A stretch of 64,000 bases of DNA. Origin: Alphaproteobacteria bacterium (GTDB lineage Bacteria > Pseudomonadota > Alphaproteobacteria > Rhodobacterales > Rhodobacteraceae). The notes below the pieces were generated by a model. The model was not told where the DNA came from, searched no databases, and saw only the letters and a list, made by a program, of their open reading frames with translations. The stretch is taken from positions 37,230 to 101,229 of the forward strand of contig JAUHVK010000018.1 of assembly GCA_030425145.1 (NCBI GenBank). The letters run 5' to 3'. The position numbers and the translations under genes were made by a program. Positions 60,932-64,000 of this stretch are shown here, one piece after another. Within the stretch, counting starts at the first letter, position 1. Each line of letters starts with the position of its first letter.

Positions 60932-60964
60932 AAAAAGTCCCGCCCCGGAATACCGGCGCGGGAC
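60932..60964 (-). terminator. intrinsic terminator after the symporter gene
   Basis: Stem GTCCCGC (60937-60943) with GCGGGAC (60958-60964), inner CCGG/CCGG pairing, and a TTTTT run on the minus strand at 60936-60932. It separates the symporter transcript from the DUF294 unit. Confidence 0.8.
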
Positions 60965-61011
60965 CGCATTGTCAGGGGGCGCCACCCCGAAGGGTGACGC
61001 GTCCTTTTGGC

Positions 61012-62796
61012 TTAGTGGTCCTGTGCCGCACCTGCACCACGGGGGATGCGGACGCTTTCAACCAGCTCTTCGATCTCACGCGGGATCGGAGCCGACATCT
61101 TGGACACGGTGAAGGCCACGGCAAAGTTGATCGCCGCGCCGACCGCACCAAAGCTGGTCGACTTGATGGTGCCCAGAAGCGGGTCAGCATCGGTGAAGCT
61201 GTTGGTGTCAGGGATGAAGAACCAGCCCTTGTGCAGGAAGATGTAGATCAGCGTCACAACGAGACCGGAGACCATACCCGCGACAGCACCCTTGTTGTTC
61301 ACCTTGGTGAAGATGCCCATCATCAGTGCCGGGAAGATCGACGCCGCCGCGAGGCCGAAGGCCAGAGCCACGGTTTGCGCCGCAAAGCCCGGAGGGTTGA
61401 GACCCAGATAGGTTGCCACTGCGATGGCGACGGCCATGGCGATACGGGCGGACAGCAGTTCGCTCTTTTCGCTCATGTCCGGTGTCAGCTGACCTTTCAG
61501 AAGGTCATGGCTGACCGCCGAAGAGATCGCCAGCAGAAGACCCGCTGCGGTGGACAGAGCAGCCGCAAGGCCACCAGCCGCCACAAGACCGATAACCCAG
61601 CCCGGAAGGTTTGCGATTTCCGGGTTGGCCAGAACGAGGATGTCACGGTTGAAGTTGGTCAGCTCGTTTGCCGAACCCCAGCCCGCTGCTTCCATCGCGG
61701 CTTTCGCATCTGCGTTGCCGTCGTTGAAGTAAGCGATGCGGCCGTCACCGTTCTTGTCTTCCCAACCCAGGAGGCCGGTCTGCTGCCAGGTCTGCATCCA
61801 GTCATAGGCCGGATCGGACTCGATGGTCTCGAGCGACACCGGCTCACCCGATGCACCGTTCGGCCAGAACTGTTCGGTGATGTTCAGGCGAGCCATGGCA
61901 CCCACAGCCGGAGCGGTGAGGTAAAGCAGCGCGATGAACACCAGCGCCCAGCCTGCGGACCAGCGGGCGTCGGACACTTTCGGCACGGTGAAGAAGCGCA
62001 TGATCACGTGCGGCAGACCCGCCGTACCGATCATCAGCGACAGGGTGAAGAGCACCATGTTGAACGTGTCACCGTTATGCGCCGTGTATTCGCCGAAGCC
62101 CAGTTCACGGACGATCTGGTCAAGCTTCGACAGCAGCGGCTCGCCGGATGCCGAGTGGTCGCCAAAGAGGCCAAGCGCCGGGATCGGGTTGCCGGTGAGT
62201 TGGAGCGAGATGAAGATCGCCGGAATGGTGTAGGCCAGGATCAGCACGCAGTACTGAGCCACCTGGGTGTAGGTCACACCCTTCATGCCGCCGAACACCG
62301 CGTAAGCGAACACGACAACCGCACCGATCAGAAGGCCGGTCGTGTTGCTCACTTCGAGGAAGCGGCCAAAGGCCACGCCCACACCGGTCATCTGACCGAT
62401 CACGTATGTGACCGAGGCCACGATCAGACAGATCACGGCCACAAGGCGCGCGGTCGGGCTGTAGAAGCGGTCGCCGATGAACTCGGACACGGTGAACTTG
62501 CCGAACTTGCGCAGGTAGGGCGCAAGCAGAAGCGCCAGCAGCACGTAGCCGCCGGTCCAGCCCATCAGGAAGGTCGAGTTGTCGTAGCCGACAAAGGCGA
62601 TGAGGCCGGCCATCGAGATGAACGACGCCGCCGACATCCAGTCGGCTGCTGTGGCCATACCGTTGGTGACCGGGTGAACGCCGCGACCAGCAGCGTAGAA
62701 TTCCGATGTGGAACCCGCGCGGGCCCAGATCGCGATGCCGATGTAAAGCGCAAAGGACGCGCCCACAAACAGCAGGTTGATGGTAAACTGATCCAT
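61012..62796 (-). CDS. sodium:solute symporter, large subunit (VC2705-like, acetate type)
   Basis: Protein of 594 residues with 13 or so membrane helices, SSS family. It opens MDQFTINLLFVGASFALYIGIAIWARAGSTSEFYAAGRGVHPVTNGMATAADWMSAASF in pattern and has a long insert around residues 300-380. The group with a separate DUF4212 partner is expected to carry acetate or related short carboxylates with sodium. It starts five bases after the DUF4212 stop, within the acs locus. Confidence 0.9.
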   Translation of the reverse strand: MDQFTINLLFVGASFALYIGIAIWARAGSTSEFYAAGRGVHPVTNGMATAADWMSAASFISMAGLIAFVGYDNSTFLMGWTGGYVLLALLLAPYLRKFGKFTVSEFIGDRFYSPTARLVAVICLIVASVTYVIGQMTGVGVAFGRFLEVSNTTGLLIGAVVVFAYAVFGGMKGVTYTQVAQYCVLILAYTIPAIFISLQLTGNPIPALGLFGDHSASGEPLLSKLDQIVRELGFGEYTAHNGDTFNMVLFTLSLMIGTAGLPHVIMRFFTVPKVSDARWSAGWALVFIALLYLTAPAVGAMARLNITEQFWPNGASGEPVSLETIESDPAYDWMQTWQQTGLLGWEDKNGDGRIAYFNDGNADAKAAMEAAGWGSANELTNFNRDILVLANPEIANLPGWVIGLVAAGGLAAALSTAAGLLLAISSAVSHDLLKGQLTPDMSEKSELLSARIAMAVAIAVATYLGLNPPGFAAQTVALAFGLAAASIFPALMMGIFTKVNNKGAVAGMVSGLVVTLIYIFLHKGWFFIPDTNSFTDADPLLGTIKSTSFGAVGAAINFAVAFTVSKMSAPIPREIEELVESVRIPRGAGAAQDH

Positions 62797-62801
62797 GACC
62801 C

Positions 62802-63089
62802 TTATTCCTCGTCCACGCCGTATTCTTTATCGAGCTTGTTCATGCGCCAGGCGTAGAAGAAGATCAGTGCCAGGAAGACAATGATCGACCCTTGCTGGGC
62901 AAACCAGAAGCCAAGGTCGGTACCGCCGACGGCAATGCCCGACAGCATCGGACGCAGCAGGATGCCGAACCCGAACGAACAGATGGCCCAGATCACCAGG
63001 CTCACCAGAATGATGCGCACGTTTGCCGACCAATAGCCCGCATCGGACTTCTGGCCAGCCTGCGCTGATTGAGTTGTGTGGTCCGCCAT
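62802..63089 (-). CDS. DUF4212 small subunit of sodium:solute symporter
   Basis: Protein of 95 residues with two membrane helices (about 22-47 and 56-78) and the typical SANVRIILVSLVIWAICSFGFGILLRP and FWFAQQGSIIVFLALIFFYAWRMNKLD. It is the usual partner of the VC2705-type large subunit. I start at MADHTTQ (63089), which has GGAGG-like bases upstream. Confidence 0.9.
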   Translation of the reverse strand: MADHTTQSAQAGQKSDAGYWSANVRIILVSLVIWAICSFGFGILLRPMLSGIAVGGTDLGFWFAQQGSIIVFLALIFFYAWRMNKLDKEYGVDEE

Positions 63090-63152
63090 AGCGGCTCCTC
63101 CTCTTCCTCCGTTGCACGCGCCCCGATAATGTGGGCAACGTATTCTCTGTGG

Positions 63153-63170
63153 CGCGGCGCAGGCGCCGCG
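63153..63170. other. tight hairpin between adk and the DUF4212 gene
   Basis: CGCGGCGC / GCGCCGCG (63153-63160, 63163-63170) around a two-base centre, no T-tract. It lies 13 bases after the adk stop. Confidence 0.5.
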
Positions 63171-63182
63171 ATTGGCCACCGC

Positions 63183-63869
63183 TCAGGCGGTGGCGCGTCG
63201 AATGATCTCGCCAAGGCTCTTGGCGATCTCGTCAATGGCTCCCATCGCATCCACACGGGCAAGTGCACCCTGCGCGTCGTAAAATGCGATTAGTGGGGCT
63301 GTCTGGGCATGATAGGCATCAAGGCGGGCCGCGACGGTTTCCGCGTTGTCGTCGGCGCGGCGTTTGAAATCCGTGCCGCCGCACTTGTCGCATGTGCCTT
63401 CTGCGGCAGGCGCCTTGAACGTATCGTGATAGCCTTCACCGCAGCCGCCGCATGTGAAGCGGCCGGAAATCCGGTCGACCATCGCGGCATCATCCACGTC
63501 GAGGCTGACCGCCGCGTTGATCTTCTGACCGCTTTCCGCAAGCAGCGTGTCCAGCGCTTCGGCCTGCACCGTGGTGCGGGGGAAACCGTCAAGGATCACA
63601 CCTTTGGCGCAGTCGGCATCGGCCAGACGGTCGCGCAGGATGGCGATGACGATCTCGTCGCTGACCAGCTCACCGGCTTCCATCACGGCTTTGGCCTGTT
63701 TGCCGGCTTCAGTGCCTGCGGCCACGGCTGCACGCAGCAGGTCTCCGGTGCTCAGTTGAACAAGGCCGAACTGGTCTTCCAGCATCCGGGCCTGCGTGCC
63801 CTTGCCGGCCCCCGGAGGGCCAAGCAGGATCAGGACCGGGGCGGTTGTCGGGGTTGTGCTACCGTCCAT
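63183..63869 (-). CDS. adk: adenylate kinase with zinc-type lid, acs-linked
   Basis: Protein of about 228 residues. P-loop LGPPGAGKGTQA near residue 15, DGFPRT motif for AMP, and a lid with four cysteines (CGGCGEGYHD and CDKCGG), the zinc-stabilised lid type. It interconverts AMP + ATP and 2 ADP. I start at MDGSTTP (63869) with AAGGGG eight bases upstream; ATG at 63875 is also possible and would overlap the acs stop. It lies between acs and the acetate-type symporter. Confidence 0.93.
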   Translation of the reverse strand: MDGSTTPTTAPVLILLGPPGAGKGTQARMLEDQFGLVQLSTGDLLRAAVAAGTEAGKQAKAVMEAGELVSDEIVIAILRDRLADADCAKGVILDGFPRTTVQAEALDTLLAESGQKINAAVSLDVDDAAMVDRISGRFTCGGCGEGYHDTFKAPAAEGTCDKCGGTDFKRRADDNAETVAARLDAYHAQTAPLIAFYDAQGALARVDAMGAIDEIAKSLGEIIRRATA

Positions 63870-63874
63870 CGCCA

Positions 63875-64000
63875 TCACCCCTTATTCATCCGGTTTTCGA
63901 TGAGGTCATCGACGACGGATGGGTCAGCGAGTGTGGAGGTATCGCCGAGCGAGCCGTAGTCGTTTTCGGCGATCTTGCGCAGGATGCGGCGCATGATCTT
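63875..64000 (-). CDS. acs: acetyl-CoA synthetase, C-terminal end only
   Basis: The last 41 residues before the window edge read [20 protein letters not shown] and end [11 protein letters not shown]. This matches the C-terminus of AMP-forming acetyl-CoA synthetase, including the [10 protein letters not shown] region whose lysine is the acetylation switch (the lysine is the first visible residue). The rest lies beyond the right edge. Confidence 0.9.
   Translation of the reverse strand, partial: KIMRRILRKIAENDYGSLGDTSTLADPSVVDDLIENRMNKG

Noticed and set aside
1..64000. CRISPR arrays, insertion sequences, prophage or attachment sites
   Set aside because: No regularly spaced repeats, transposase-like or phage-like proteins were seen on either strand.

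Overview
The window is GC-rich chromosomal DNA from an alphaproteobacterium, almost certainly a Rhodobacteraceae (roseobacter-group) bacterium. The evidence is an aa3-oxidase ctaD gene followed by a DUF2244 gene, a UbiH-type hydroxylase, a full CtrA-type box, an FNR-type box, FCD-type GntR regulators, and an acs / symporter / DUF294 / exonuclease locus. No phage, insertion sequence or CRISPR array was seen. Nearly all of it is protein coding, with many 1-4 base overlaps that mark operons. Two tRNA genes are present: Leu-GAG and Ser-UGA.

Layout. 0-8 kb: UbiH-like hydroxylase (cut by the left edge), small membrane protein, pyrimidine 5'-nucleotidase, GntR regulator, cellulose-synthase-type glycosyltransferase with a CtrA box, carA, a YqeY protein, a second glycosyltransferase and a DUF2244 protein. 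7.9-8.1 kb: remnant of a CcdA-like antitoxin. 8.2-14.7 kb: ctaD, Tat-exported PhoX phosphatase with a PhoB box buried in the 3' end of lipB, lipB, and a secreted peptidoglycan-binding protein. 14.9-18.2 kb: tRNA-Leu, AbrB-type membrane protein with its GntR regulator, a small secreted protein, an AEC transporter. 18.2-23.7 kb: operon for a SPOR lipoprotein, D,D-carboxypeptidase, tmk, holB, tatD and an MBL hydrolase. 23.9-25.0 kb: tRNA-Ser and htpX.

25.0-33.2 kb: a complete Na+-NQR-like operon (nqrABCDEF, apbE, nqrM, CBS protein), divergent from a five-heme periplasmic cytochrome c. The NqrB is short and lacks the usual covalent-FMN motif. 33.2-43.0 kb: cation/proton antiporter, RTX/DUF4214 protein, FAD oxidoreductase, a frameshifted small gene, UbiG-like methyltransferase, DEAD-box helicase, and an IorA/IorB-type molybdenum hydroxylase.

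43.2-57.1 kb is the most unusual part. A tight operon encodes a second succinate-dehydrogenase/fumarate-reductase-like complex (order B-C-D-A), a split class I fumarase-like hydratase, a homocysteine S-methyltransferase-like protein, a sulfite-oxidase-fold molybdoenzyme and a ThDP enzyme. Facing it are a GST, a TauE/SafE exporter and a LysR regulator, divergent from a TctCBA tripartite tricarboxylate transporter. I infer an undescribed catabolic route for an imported substituted C4 dicarboxylate, plausibly carrying sulfur: uptake, dehydrogenation, hydration with loss of the substituent, then disposal of sulfite.

57.1-64 kb: acetate locus on the minus strand, with the end of acs, a zinc-lid adenylate kinase, a two-part sodium:solute symporter, a CBS/cNMP/DUF294 protein, a small membrane protein, and a membrane-anchored DEDDh exonuclease. 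Acs makes AMP, so an adenylate kinase next to it is metabolically sensible.
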